Assembly (NCBI GenBank): GCA_030762175.1
Contig: CM060831.1
Location: 77,720,001-77,784,000, forward strand
Source of the DNA: Metallyticus violacea
Lineage: Eukaryota > Arthropoda > Insecta > Mantodea > Metallyticidae
Direction of reading: 5' to 3'
DNA length: 64,000 bases
In this document: positions 25,865 to 37,699 of the stretch, piece by piece
Position numbering within the stretch: position 1 is the stretch's first letter
Layout of the letters: each line of letters starts with the position of its first letter
Notes under the pieces: generated by a model
What the model was told of the DNA's origin: nothing
The model's input: only the letters and a program-made list of their open reading frames with translations
The model's database searches: none
Position numbers and translations under genes: made by a program

Positions 25865-26367
25865 TACCATATCGTAATGTAACTTATTTTTAATTTGGTA
25901 AGTTAAAAACATGGAGAACTATAAATATCGAATCGATTAGCATTTGTTCATACGTTTATATAGTTACGCGTTAGTGTTTTGTTAGTTGTTGATTTTATTG
26001 AAACATTTAGTAGTTGGATGATGTGAATGTTGATGGAATTTGACGAAAGTGAGTGGAAATCTAAAAAACGGCATGAGCGAGAACGTGATTTATTCACAGA
26101 AAAATATCAGGACGATTAGTGAGAGTACTATGTTGGCGCATTTTCTGGGGAAATCGAACATTACGGTCTATTTATTCCACGTTATTTGCATTGCTTAAAT
26201 AATTTCATAAATTTATTCTATTAAAGTGTGTGATATAGCAAGACTGGTACTTTAATTTGTAATTTATAAAAGAGTGGTACAAAGTTACTTTGCAGCACTA
26301 ATCTTTACCGTAGTCCCACTAGACTGCTACTTTCAGTTCTAAAATTAAGTTACATTACGATATGGTA
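25865..26367. mobile_element. MITE-like element with 22-bp perfect terminal inverted repeats
   Basis: The 22 bases at 25865-25886 are exactly repeated in reverse complement at 26346-26367, enclosing 503 bp without coding capacity. The repeats begin and end with TA, which fits the TA target duplication of Tc1/mariner elements. If that reading is right the true TIR starts with ccatatcg. Non-autonomous; it would depend on a transposase in trans. Confidence 0.75.
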
Positions 26368-29125
26368 AAGTAAAAAGTTACCCGTAGCTTCATCGAAATG
26401 CACAGAAAACACAAAACTCTTACTATTACCACTGTCTGGAAATTTCTCGGCCTGAGTTTTTAACTTGAACATTATTTTTATTTCTTAACATAATCTCCCT
26501 TAAGTTCAATAAATGTATTCCGCCTCTGCAGCGGTTTTATGCTGCTTGCAATAGCTGACTCACGAGGAACATAACAGAAGTCTGAGAGAGAACGGGAGCT
26601 TTAAATCTTTCAGTTTTCACATCACTAACACACTTTTGGAAAAACTATTTTTCTTTTCTTTAGCAAACCATGATTCTTAAAACTCCCCCCCCCCCCGTTT
26701 GACTGATTTAAAAGATTGCAATAGTGTTACTGTTTTAACCTTCTGAGGATAATAAATTAAATCATCCCAAAGTTGATGACATAATCTTTTCCTGCAACCG
26801 ACTGCTTTGACTTGTTTACTTTCTAGTGTCACCCACAGTTATCACAAAGCCAGTTCTGTTGCTGCTTTAACCAAGCGCGGCGCAAAACTTTCTCGTGTAA
26901 AATATAACCTAAAAGTTCCTTTGAAATGCTTACAGTCCCAGCTCATTAACTTGCCGGTCATACCATGTGTTTGTTCTGTTTTTTTGCACTTTCTTCACAT
27001 GGGACATCTTTAACGCTACGTTTAAACTACTTAGCAACATTGATAAGTATTATCGTGGAGGTTAACTACCGGCGCATCAAAGACAGCGGCGTTACTTTTC
27101 TTCATTGCAGACTGATGTAATGACGACAAACTTGCAACGCTGTCTCGTTGCCTGACTGGCGCTACATATAAAAGCAGTGCACTGATCTGTTCTTCCGAGA
27201 ATCAAACAAGATCCGCTGGTTAACCTTTAGAATAACACGATGTAACAAATTCTTGAAGTCTTTCTCATTGTTCTAATTTTCCTACTTGCACTTTGTACAT
27301 TTTACCTGGTTCAGTAGCAGTAAGTTCTTCCATCATTAATAGTAATTTCAACGGACAATGCTGTAAATGTTGAGGTAAACACAGAATGTTTTTTCTTTGT
27401 AATGATGAAGAAAGAATGCTCTCCTATGGCACAACCTGTTTCTATATGTCAACGCACGACTGAAAATGTACTATTCTTGCATTTATTTGTGTAAAATAAC
27501 TTCAGGAAATATGTCACTTTGCCTGTGTTCTAAATTTACTATGACAGAAGATGTTTCGAGGGAATGATGCGCGTGAAAAATACTTTTTGTATATGAAAGG
27601 TTTCGTTTATGACTTGGAGAGTTAAAAATATACTCTAATAATTATTCTTAAAATATGCCTTCTTTTTACTGTATGTGGTTAACATGACCGTTTAAATCTT
27701 TTATGTTATTGCAACCATAGATGTATTCTCTTGCATTGCCTCAGATATCAGGACCTGAACACAACCAATAGGTAGTAAAGCAGTTTGGTGCCTGTGATAT
27801 TCCTATTATAGGTTCTGCCCTCCAGAATGAGTCTCAAGGTTCATTTAATAAAGTAGCTAGCAACAGGCTATGCGTAGGAAAATGGTCTCTCAATAGCAAA
27901 TATTTCTCGATAGTGCTAATGTGTTATTCGGAATATTTTTAAAGACGAAACACCTCTTAATTTCAGTCCTGAAGATTTGAATTGGATTCATTTGTAGACA
28001 ACATTTGAAACTAAAAAAGGAAGCAATAAAAATGTTAACGAAAGAAAATTCTAAATACTCCGTTCCTAATATCTCAACATGTTAGTTAAATTTTTTTGAC
28101 ATTAAAAATATATATTTGTGAATTAAAATGTGTTATAAGCTATAATAAATACAATTAAATAAAAATGTGGCCCTGATGTAATTTAAACACACGATCTGAT
28201 GTGATAAAGGCATACTATAGCACACGTTGAAGACAAACGTAACACTCACTACAGTGCCCCATTTTGCCGCGTTAGTGTCCATATAAAATATGCTCGTACT
28301 GGACCCGAAATAGATCATGGATTAAGCCAGCCATTGATTGGCTTTTGTTAGCATTATTCTTGTGTAACATGCTTTGTCATTAAGGACAATTGCAATTCCG
28401 TTATTGGAAAAGCAGAAAGTCCTACTCTAAATAAATAAAGCACTGAAGTAGACGAAAATGCGTACGCCTACACAAAAAATGAAGAAAAAAAAATACCATA
28501 CATTACGGTAATGCGAAAGAACGACAAAACACAATATACACACTTTACCTTACTGAGAAAAACCCATAAGTATATAGAAATGTGTTGAAAACGTTGTAGG
28601 CAGTTCTAAGGATCTTGCGTAAAATTTAAGACACGCATAAATGTCGGCATTATCTAGGCTTGTTCTAACACAAAAATAGTGAAATATATCACGCCAAAAT
28701 AATGTGTAGCTTCAAATAAAGCTAATTCATTTATGAATATCGAACATTCAGATTTTAATGATTGTGGAATGTGACATGTAGTTTTTTATTTACTGAAATT
28801 CTGCTAACCCCCCTTCCTATATAGGGTTTTTTTTTCAAAAGTAAGAGATGCATTTAATTGCCATTATTTTCCACACAATTTTAAAAACTCTGGCACTGGC
28901 TAATTACAATTCCAGTAAAAAATGATGTTAGCATACCCTCAGGCGAGTTGGAATATATGACGTGAGTGATAGAATTAGAGCTTGTGGCTGTTAGGCAGAG
29001 CTCTGTTTGATGCCAAGACTTTTTAACCAACAAACCGCCATGACGAGTTTGTTTCTGATTGTTGTGGTTTAATTACAGATTTTGGACGTAAGTAAAAGTG
29101 TGTTTTAAGAAACTGAAATATTGGA
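26368..29125. other. non-coding stretch; one TATA-like promoter candidate
   Basis: Apart from the TATA-like site near 27166 followed by a short hydrophobic frame, no gene or known repeat was recognised. Confidence 0.4.
27164..27320 (+). promoter_or_regulatory. possible TATA promoter with short hydrophobic reading frame
   Basis: catataaaagcagtgc gives a good TATA box. About 70 bases downstream an ATG at 27240 is immediately followed by TAA. The same frame then encodes ILEVFLIVLIFLLALCTFYL, a membrane-anchor-like helix. This could be a broken first exon or coincidence. Confidence 0.2.
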
Positions 29126-29127
29126 AA

Positions 29128-29330
29128 TATCACATTCATGCAGGATGGTGCATCTTCTCACATATTTTACGCTAAATTTTTGGTGGTCTCGTTATCAGTA
29201 AAGCAGTTTTCTTTAAACTGGCCTGCAAGGTCACCAGATATTAACCCAGCAGATTATTTGTTGTGGGACAGAATGTTACACGAATTCAAGAGATGCTGTT
29301 ATTTGTAAAAGAACAAGTGCACACATTTGA
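29128..29330 (+). pseudogene. Tc1/mariner transposase catalytic fragment
   Basis: The frame contains FMQDGASSH (second catalytic Asp), then WPARSPDINPADYLLWDRML (third catalytic Asp and flank), 31 residues apart. The spacing is slightly short for the family, suggesting a small deletion. N-terminal and first-Asp regions are absent, and the frame stops soon after. Clearly a dead fragment. Confidence 0.75.
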
Positions 29331-30022
29331 ATCTATCACTGTGGGTGGTGATATCAACTTTTCATTTATTACGTAATAAGCCGGTGCCCGAATTTTTAAG
29401 ATTGTATAGAAAACAAAGAAAACATGAGCAAAATTGAGTTAGCTCTTACTTTTGAACTTGTATTTATATTATTATTGATATCTATTTCATTTGCACATAG
29501 TTATTTAATTTGTTTTTACCAAAATAACAAAATATATGTCTAAATGAGCAATACTAATTTTAAAAATATTCCTGCAATGAACTCAATTAAAAATGAAATG
29601 AACTATTTGACAGTCGACTGAGATGTCATGGATGTTTACTTCAGCTTGTCAGAGAAAGTACAGAAATTCCACATGGCTGAGCATTAATGTCTGTAACCTC
29701 AGCAAACTTAGGCTAAGAAATCTCCGCAGGCTACTGTTCTCTTTTCAAAGGTGGAAAAGTCGCATTTTAGTTTTTGCGAGTTATATTTCATCCAGCAATC
29801 CTAACACCATATATCGCCTATGGCCTGCGATAGAAACGACACAATAACATTTTGTCTATTTTATACTAAGCTTTTGTTTCGAGAAATAATTAGCTCATTG
29901 CAAAGTCATAAATTTACTTGTATATTTCCGCTTAATGCGGGAATTACTTGCTCTTATTTCGAAAGCCTGTTATCTTAAAAGCCAGTGAAAGAAGAATAAC
30001 GCAAGTTAAAAGTAATTTAAAC

Positions 30023-30303
30023 GAGAAATTATTATTGAGTAGTGTTTAACGCCCGTTTTTACTACTGAGGCACCACACGCGGTGGACACTGATGATACAT
30101 GAAATGGCAAATTGGGAAAGGATTTTTTTTTAAAGGAAACGTTCCAGGCCTAAATTTAGAGTACCTCCCCGACATTTGCCATTTATGAGGACTGAGAGAG
30201 AGAAAAAAAACTGCAATCAGGGAGGACGATCCTGGTGTGATTAGAACCCAAGACCTTCCGCTCACTAGTCCGCGCCTTAACGACCTCGGCCACCTGTGGC
30301 GGT
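30023..30303 (-). repeat. SINE-A copy upstream of inx3
   Basis: Minus-strand SINE-A, somewhat diverged in the head. A probable TSD atttaaac lies at 30015-30022 and 30304-30311. It is about 180 bp upstream of the putative inx3 promoter. Confidence 0.9.
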
Positions 30304-30485
30304 ATTTAAACAAGTGAGCATCAAATTTCCCGACAGCCAGCTTCGCAAGTCTTCGTGATGCTTAGTTCTTGAAATTATACATTTTAAAAACCATATAGTT
30401 ATAGGCGTGAGCAATGAACTTATTTGAGGAAATGTATCACAGTTGCACAGGATTTCTACGTAATCAAGTCTCTTTACGACTTATT

Positions 30486-30560
30486 TGACGTCACGAGTTT
30501 CCTTTCCCATTGGTCTCACAATGAGTTGTAAGAGTTCATAGGTTCCACATTAGAAGCCAG
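30486..30560 (+). promoter_or_regulatory. inx3: putative inx3 promoter and non-coding first exon
   Basis: A perfect CRE palindrome tgacgtca (30486-30493) and an inverted CCAAT box attgg (30509-30513) precede a good splice donor, gccag|gtgagg, at 30560/30561. The first coding exon begins with a clear acceptor (ttttgcag ending 31800) 24 bases before the ATG, so an upstream untranslated exon must exist. This site, 1.24 kb upstream, is the best candidate. TSS unknown. Confidence 0.4.
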
Positions 30561-30561
30561 G

Positions 30562-31800
30562 TGAGGTTGATTTGATTTGTTCTTGACTGTAATATATCAC
30601 AATAAGAAGTGACAGAACGACATGGTCGCGTTAATATTGTGAAATATTGTCAGATTCGACGAAAGAGTTTTACGACATACAGGGAGCAACGTTGTTCGCA
30701 TATAATGTAACATTAAAATACGTGGGATTTAGTGCTAAAGGTTGGGATTGTTTTAATGCTTGTTTGGAGCTAAATACCGTACCTTTATTATGATATATGG
30801 GCTTGGAATTATAATTACAAAAGAAGAATATTTAAAATGGACTATACATACACACCACTAGCGCTGAAGTAAAGTAAGCTGTGTTTTGGTATAAGGCAAA
30901 TCAAGCAATTGTTGGAAACAGTCCAAGCTCTCTATGCATGTTTCCATTCGCTATTAATATATGATGTAATATTTTTGGGAAATACAACAGAAAGAGGGCT
31001 GTTGGAATAATGGTACAAGTAAAATAAAGTATTAGTTGCAGGTCATGTTTTAAAAGTTTAAAGATCCTACCATTACATCCATCAAACTTTGGTATTTATA
31101 AAATTACTTTACCATAAACTCATGACACAAGAAACATCCTCAATTAAATACATACTTTTATTGATAATGGTTTCACAATCACTTTTACTCACATTGCTGA
31201 AAGAGAGATCTGTACCGCAAAGATTTAAAAATTAAATCTTGGAAATGTTGCGCAAAAACTGTTTTATAGCATTGATGAATTTTTTGAGACAGTAATAAAG
31301 TAAATAATTGTCTTATCTTAGCTGATATTGTACACAATAATTTTAATTATATTTTATTGCTTTCTTATACTGATGGTAAGGTAAATGGTGTATTGTATTA
31401 CAGTGAAGAATTATTTGTACAATGCTGTTTTTTGCTTATGTAACATTTAATTAAATTTATTTAATTTTTTAAATAACATATCTTGTATAAGATCAATGAA
31501 ATAATATAATTTGTTTCTGTTCATAATCCTAAAAGAGGAGGTAATGAATAATAGATATGTAAAGGAAAATCCTTTTAAAATTAAAAATACAGCAATCTTT
31601 TCCAGTTATTTCTCTAATGCATAAATTGTAAAATGTTTGCTTGTAATTAATATGCTAACGATAAGAATGACAGTCCTTTACTAAAACAAGTGATATTATT
31701 TGTTAAAGGCTTCTTTTGGAGTAATTAATTCTTTAACATAAAGTAAATAATTATGTTTTACAGAAAGGTCATAACTGATTGTTTATGTATTATTTTGCAG
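30562..31800 (+). other. probable inx3 5'-UTR intron
   Basis: AT-rich with no gene; ends in a pyrimidine-containing acceptor (tattattttgcag). Inferred from the acceptor just before the coding start. Confidence 0.45.
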
Positions 31801-31987
31801 TGAAAGTGTAGCAGACTTCCCACAATGGCTATCTTCAGTTTACTGTCAGCAGTAGCTGGCTTTGTAAAAGTTCGCTTCCTTGTTGACAAGGCAATAATAG
31901 ACAATATGGTATTCAGATTTCACTACCGTATAACATCAGCAATACTTTTTGTTTCCTGCATTCTTTGCACAGCAAATAGCTTAATTG
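31801..31987 (+). CDS. inx3: inx3 exon 2 (24-nt 5' UTR plus first coding part)
   Basis: Acceptor ttttgcag precedes 31801; the ATG is at 31825 in context CACAATGG. It encodes residues 1-54 plus one base of Gly55: N-terminal helix and first membrane span. Donor g|gtaagt. The following intron is only 82 bp. Confidence 0.9.
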
Positions 31988-34900
31988 GTAAGTTATTTTT
32001 AAAACATTTTCCAAGCCAAGAACTGTTCCTGTGTTTTAGTGTTGTAAAGTTAAATCTGATGCTTTCCAGGCGATCCTATTAGTTGTATCACAGATGGTGG
32101 CGTTCCTGGACATGTAATCAACACCTATTGCTGGATTACATCAACATTCACGCTACCACATCAACAAGGAAAGCCTCCAGGAACTCATGTGGCACATCCC
32201 GGTGTAGGAACTTTTGTTGAAGGAGAAAATGAAACCCGTTATCATTCCTATTACCAGTGGGTTCCTTTCATGTTGTTCCTTCAAGTAAGGCTACCACTAT
32301 TTATATTAGATATTTATTTAGCTCTTATATCTGAGTTGCTATATTGCTCTCATACCATTATTAATATGGTAATTATAAAAAAATATCTCTGGCACAAACA
32401 AAAGAACAAACAATTGTTTAAAAATTTTATATTGCCCTTGATACAAATTTTAGATTTAATACATTAAAATCTTTTTACTTATTGTAAAACATCTCTACTT
32501 GCTGTACTTCCAAAACCAAAGACTGTTGGCATTAGGTGAGCTTTCATAGTCTTAAATTCTTGAGTTTACATTAAGGGTTTTTTTTTAAAAAAAATTATTT
32601 GAGCATTGTTATGCAGTGCCTTAAAAGCATTTGTCAAATTCAGTAATTTAAAAGCAGTATTATTTGTTTAATCTGTACATGATTTGGCTTTAAATAAGCC
32701 CTCTATTCTTCTTGCAAAAAAAAACTTCTGCTAAAGGTTACAATATAGATTAGCCATGCTGTAACATATTTGATATGGCTATGCCCCTGTAGTTTAAGCA
32801 GTTCTTATCTCTCTTTTTATGCATATAATTATCTTTGTTTCAGGATTTTTTCCATTACTTAAATATCAACAATTGTACAAATCTGTTTTTCCATTTTATA
32901 GGTATATTTAATGAGCTGCATATTTATAATCATTGTCAATTGAATTCTGGATTTTAGTCCTCTCAAGTGCTTTTTCTAGGCCTGTCACCTTGATGGCATT
33001 ATATTTCTTCAAATGTACTATATCTGCTTGGAAAAGATTGTTTTCATTCATTTAAATTAATTAATCTTCGTTTTTTTTCCCCTAAATATTGCCTGATGAT
33101 ACAAAAGAGTAAAATAGAATCATAAATAAGAATAAGCTGAAATTACAGAAATATATGTCTTAAAAATCTTGGCATTAATTCTGTTTTTAAAAACTCCCTT
33201 AGAATTCGCAGGCTAAAAGTAAAAACATATGGTCTTAATTTAACTTTATTCAAAACAAAAGTTTTGATAGTATGAGATTGTTTATAAAAATAGCAAAACA
33301 GTAATATTATTTAAGTATGGAGGAAACACACTGTGTAATGTTTTAATTGAAGACCATTCAACCTGCAAACTCTGTGGAAGAACAAAGATAGGAGATTTAA
33401 TGTGTCCCAATTTGCACCAATTTCATCATATTTAAACCACTGGTCTTGTTATATCCTTGTATTCAAATAATGCAAACTTACACATACCCCATTTAACTAA
33501 AAATGGTTAAAGGCTCTTATCTAAGAAAAGTATTTGACACTGAAGCATGTAAATAATTTTATTTTTATATTACATTTTTATAGTAGCTATTAAATAATTA
33601 TATAATTAAAGTATGTCAGAAAGGTAATGGTTTACATTTTCTTGGGAGGAGATTGTTTTCCTCATTATAAGCTTTTGTTCTGTCTCTTTAATTCAGGGAC
33701 TTCTTTTTTACATTCCACACTGGATATGGAAGAACTGGGAAGAGGGAAAAGTGCGAATGATTAGTGATGGTATGCGTGGATCAATGATTGGCAACAAAGA
33801 TGACAGGAGGGATCGTCAGACTCGGCTTGTGCAGTACATATTGGATACCCTGCATTTGCACAATGCATATGCTGCTGGCTACTTTTTCTGTGAAGTTCTT
33901 AATTTTATCAATGTGGTAAGTACAAACAGATGGCAATGAACAGGATTTTATTTACAATAATAATTAATTCTTTACTTTTTAAGACATAATAACAATCAGT
34001 TAACTAATTAACCAAAAGATATATAATTAGTATTAGATGCATCAGAAGGACTACTCTTGACCATAGTTTACTTCATTTTAGACCACTAGAAACTTTTATG
34101 TGGACAGCCGAGTCTGGAACTCTAGCAATAGGCATAGGTAGAATTTATAAACTCCCTGGCTAGTTTAAATTACTTTTATTATAGTGTTTTTATTTATTTA
34201 GTTGACTTCAACCATCCCTGCCCTCCCATAAGTACCATCAGACAGAATGTGCACTAAATGAACTTATGATTAAATAAGCTACTAAAGTTGGCTAAGAAAG
34301 TATATATATCATAATTGAAACTTTGGTAATATTGAATTAAAATAATGGAATAATAAATAAAATGGCAACATTTAAAGGTATCTATGGGGACATTAAAAAA
34401 AAAAGTAGCGAAACACGAGCAACAAGAAAGTTGCAGTTAAATTTTTTGAAACAATTTTATACAGCAATTGAAGTATAGCAGCAGAAAAAATTTAAAAATT
34501 AAATTCCTATGCTCACTACAGACAGTGGAAAAGAAAGGGGGGGGGGGAATAACCAATAAATCAGACAGGAGATATTTTACTACAGATAAAATTGTAGACA
34601 TGATTGGGCATTGTATTCAAGCAGTATAAATACAGAACGAGACCGAAAACAATTTCTAGTGTATGCCAAAAAAGGGGGGGGGCAGACCTAAAATAAAACA
34701 TTTTTGGTATGGAATTGGTCAAAGAATCCTTGTGTAATGTATATTGAGAAAGTCATTAAAACGAGCATGATTTGTTTATAGCAGTGTAAGTGCAAACAAG
34801 TTGGAAATGCCATGGAAGCTTATATACATTGTTAACAGACATTAGAAATAATGACATTTGTGTGTTCAGGTTTAGTCTTTTTACATAAATATTTTACGAA

Positions 34901-36597
34901 TGTGTTTTGTTTTCTGATGTTCATTCTTAATAGTGCTCAGATTTGCAGCCATTCATACATACACTTTACATTTAACGATGATTATGTATAGTCAATTATC
35001 ACTTAGTGTAAGAAATGTAATTTTGTTTTAACAAAATTAGATGTTGAAAGCTTGTGACATTAGGATAACTTTATCCCTAGAAATATTCGGGATTATTTTC
35101 TGTTCTGTTCTGTTTACAATTATGATTGATTACTCAGCATCTACATTAACAAGGGATTCTTTTAAAGGAAAAGCAGTTTGCATTTATCTTATTAAACAAA
35201 CAATTTACTGTTGAATGCTTTAGCATCATTTTCTACATGCACCAGAAGTCTACATCCCTTTAATAGTTTATTTCATTCATGAAACTTTATATATTATCGA
35301 AGTTCATACACTTTTGTGGCTAGTGCCATAGTATATAGAAGGGAAATCAGGGATTTTTTCTGTCCATTTTATTTCATAGTTCATACTCAGTAGTCTAGAA
35401 GTGATAATTTCTTGTAGTATATGAAATAATATATGTATAAATGACACGTTTATGTAATACTGGCAAAGTATTACAACATTTAAACACACTATACTGTTAA
35501 AATTCTCCCAATTAATGCACATCTACAAATCTTAAGCTTCTTGTAAGAGAATAAAATAATGAAGTAATGATTTTTGTTTGCTATGGATGTTCCAGTTCTC
35601 TACTTTCATTGAAATTTAGTGATATACTCTAAAATTCTTAAAAACTTTTAATAGTTGTTCTTTTATATTTCAGGTGGGCAATATATTCTTTTTAGACGTG
35701 TTTTTGGGTGGAGCTTTCCTTAAGTATGGAACAGAAGTAATTCGATTCTCTGGAATGAATCAGGAAAATCGTACCGATCCCATGGTGGCTGTGTTTCCTC
35801 GAATTACTAAGTGTACTTTCCATAAATATGGTGCCTCAGGTGTGTATATCAGAGCAGATCCAAAATTTAGACACTGATTTACATTTCCCCCAATTATTTG
35901 CTTAAAACATGAAAATCATTTATTTTTTCTCACATTTGTCAACTAATATCATACTATGACAGCATGAAACTAAAATACAATGTAAATAAGGTGTTAAAAG
36001 AATTTTAATATCATTTCAGGAACTATTCAGAAACATGATGCTCTTTGTGTTCTGGCACTCAATATCCTGAATGAGAAGATCTTTATTTTCCTGTGGTTCT
36101 GGTTTATCATATTGTCTGTAATGTCTGGCTTTGCCCTGCTCTACAGTACTGTCATTATGGTGCTACCCTCCATCAGAGAGACTATTCTCAAAAGACGCTT
36201 TCGTTTTGGCACTCCAGCAGCTGTATCAACAGTTGTGGACAAAACACAGGTTGGTGAATCTTGCATTCATTAATGCTTGATTATTGCAGAACCTTCACCA
36301 TACATGTGCATACATTAAAATACATCCCAGGGATTAGTATTGCAATGTTAATTGTAACAATGCTTATCCAGAAATATTGTTTTAATTAGTTTGTGTGGTT
36401 TCCAGGTGGGCGACTTCCTGTTGCTGCATTTACTTGGTCAAAACATGAACATTGTGATGTTTGGTGAGATTCTGGATGAACTGAGTCACAAGCTCAATGA
36501 CTACTTACACAATAATTTTCCTACAGCACCATCAACAATGGAAATGTCGCCTATATATCCATCAAAGGATAAATTTCCTAAAGAAACAGAGGCTTAA
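31825..36597 (+). CDS. inx3: innexin 3 (gap junction protein), six coding exons
   Basis: Encodes a 394-residue innexin, the subunit of invertebrate gap-junction channels and hemichannels in the plasma membrane. Exons are 31825-31987, 32070-32284, 33697-33915, 35674-35839, 36020-36249 and 36406-36597. All introns are GT-AG and the joins keep phase. Visible are an N-terminal cytoplasmic helix, four membrane spans (about 27-50, 112-135, 186-208 and 273-300), and the innexin hallmark YYQW at 115-118. Paired extracellular cysteines are C60/C75 in loop 1 and C246/C264 in loop 2. The start MAIFSLLSAVAGFVKVRFL and the tail APSTMEM match innexin 3 rather than innexins 1, 2 or 7, and the length agrees with fly Inx3 (395). 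Inx3 pairs with Inx1/Inx2 in embryonic epithelia in flies (family knowledge). The gene appears intact. Confidence 0.96.
32070..32284 (+). CDS. inx3: inx3 exon encoding extracellular loop 1 and start of TM2
   Basis: Acceptor tttccag, donor gtaagg, entry phase 1. It encodes residues 55-126 with C60, C75, the PGVG turn and YYQWVPF. Too fragmented to be seen as one long open frame, but conserved end to end. Confidence 0.93.
32285..33696 (+). other. inx3 intron (1.4 kb)
   Basis: AT-rich; no repeat family or nested gene recognised. Confidence 0.8.
33697..33915 (+). CDS. inx3: inx3 exon encoding cytoplasmic loop and TM3
   Basis: Acceptor aattcag, donor gtaagt, phase 0 at both ends. It encodes residues 127-199, including YIPHWIWKNWEEGK and FFCEVLNFINV. 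It follows a 1.4-kb AT-rich intron. Confidence 0.94.
33916..35673 (+). other. inx3 intron (1.76 kb)
   Basis: AT-rich with two G-runs (about 34538 and 34675); no gene or SINE recognised. Confidence 0.8.
35674..35839 (+). CDS. inx3: inx3 exon encoding extracellular loop 2
   Basis: Acceptor atttcag, donor gtgtgt. It encodes residues 200-254 with DPMVAVFPRITKCTFHKYG, including the loop-2 Cys246 and the Pro-rich signature found in innexins. It is preceded by a 1.76-kb intron. Confidence 0.93.
36020..36249 (+). CDS. inx3: inx3 exon encoding TM4
   Basis: Acceptor atttcag, donor gttggt, entry phase 1. It encodes residues 255-331 with Cys264, NILNEKIFIFLWFWFIIL and the start of the basic cytoplasmic tail. 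Confidence 0.94.
36406..36597 (+). CDS. inx3: inx3 last coding exon, C-terminal tail
   Basis: Acceptor tttccag. It encodes residues 332-394 with VGDFLLLHLLGQNM (conserved in innexin tails) and the Inx3-like APSTMEM, then TAA at 36595-36597. Confidence 0.93.
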   Translation: MGDFLLLHLLGQNMNIVMFGEILDELSHKLNDYLHNNFPTAPSTMEMSPIYPSKDKFPKETEA

Positions 36598-37325
36598 CAT
36601 TTACCTCTCCTTGGCTTCAAGCAAAGCACCAGTAAAAAGTATTGGTAGGGGCAAAAAAGTACTGTATGCTTGTCCTGAAAGACATCTATGCATTTTCCAT
36701 TCTGCTCAGCAGTTAATGTTTATTACTGAGCTGCTACATATATGCTTTTATCTGTTAACCATCTGTGCTTGAAGTCTGGGACTTTGTAGAAAAATCGAGG
36801 TTTGTGTCCTTAATGATTCAGTGATATTTCACCTCTTTAAGGGAAGTTCCAAAGCAGAGAAATATCTAAATATGTAATAATTGGTTTTATTTTGCATATT
36901 AGTGTGGCAATATGTTCATAAGCTCAAATTAGAATAGTGACAGCAGGTTTCTCACAACGATAGAAATACATGGATTGCTAACCAAGACAGCTTTGGTGTT
37001 GTATAAATAATTTAAGAATATCTGCCATTCCATGAAATGTGTTAGAATGATAATGCTCAGATAGATAGCTTCTATTTTACTTTTTACAATTTAGGTATTG
37101 GGGCAATCAAGAAGTAAAGGAGCTATATGTTATTAATAATGATAAGCACTTTAGTAGATATTAAACTGCCACTGGTATGACAGACTGATAAAGCAATTTG
37201 ATAATAAGGATTATAAAGTGGCATATTACTCTATAGCTTAATTCAAACCAATCCATCTTTCTGTGGGACCATTAGCTTTGTGGCACTTTATGCTCAGAAG
37301 TTCACTTCCATAAACAACCTTTGTC

Positions 37326-37331
37326 AATAAA
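37326..37331 (+). terminator. inx3: inx3 polyadenylation signal candidate
   Basis: AATAAA followed by a T/GT-rich stretch, about 730 bases after the stop codon. A second AATAAA at 37668-37673 could serve as an alternative end. Confidence 0.5.
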
Positions 37332-37699
37332 CGTTTGTCTTTCATTTTACATTAATCTTTTTAATTATTTTATTTTTAAGTAAGAAGCGAACCATAGGAT
37401 GGTTATACTACTTTACTTCCTGTAGGTTCTATGTGAGTTAAGATTATATTTTCACATAAATAGTTATGAATAAGTGTTATTATTTGATGGAATATATGGA
37501 AAGTTAATATTAAGCAGAACATATCTGAAGTTTAGTAAAGAATAAGATTTTCATGAATGATGGCTCAAGATAATTGAATTCTGAAGAAATATTTTTGAGG
37601 ATAACTATTATTACAAATATTTTTGAGTTTTACTATTAATGTATTTTTCTTGACATATACATTTATGAATAAAGAAGAATAAAAAGAAAATTTTCACTA

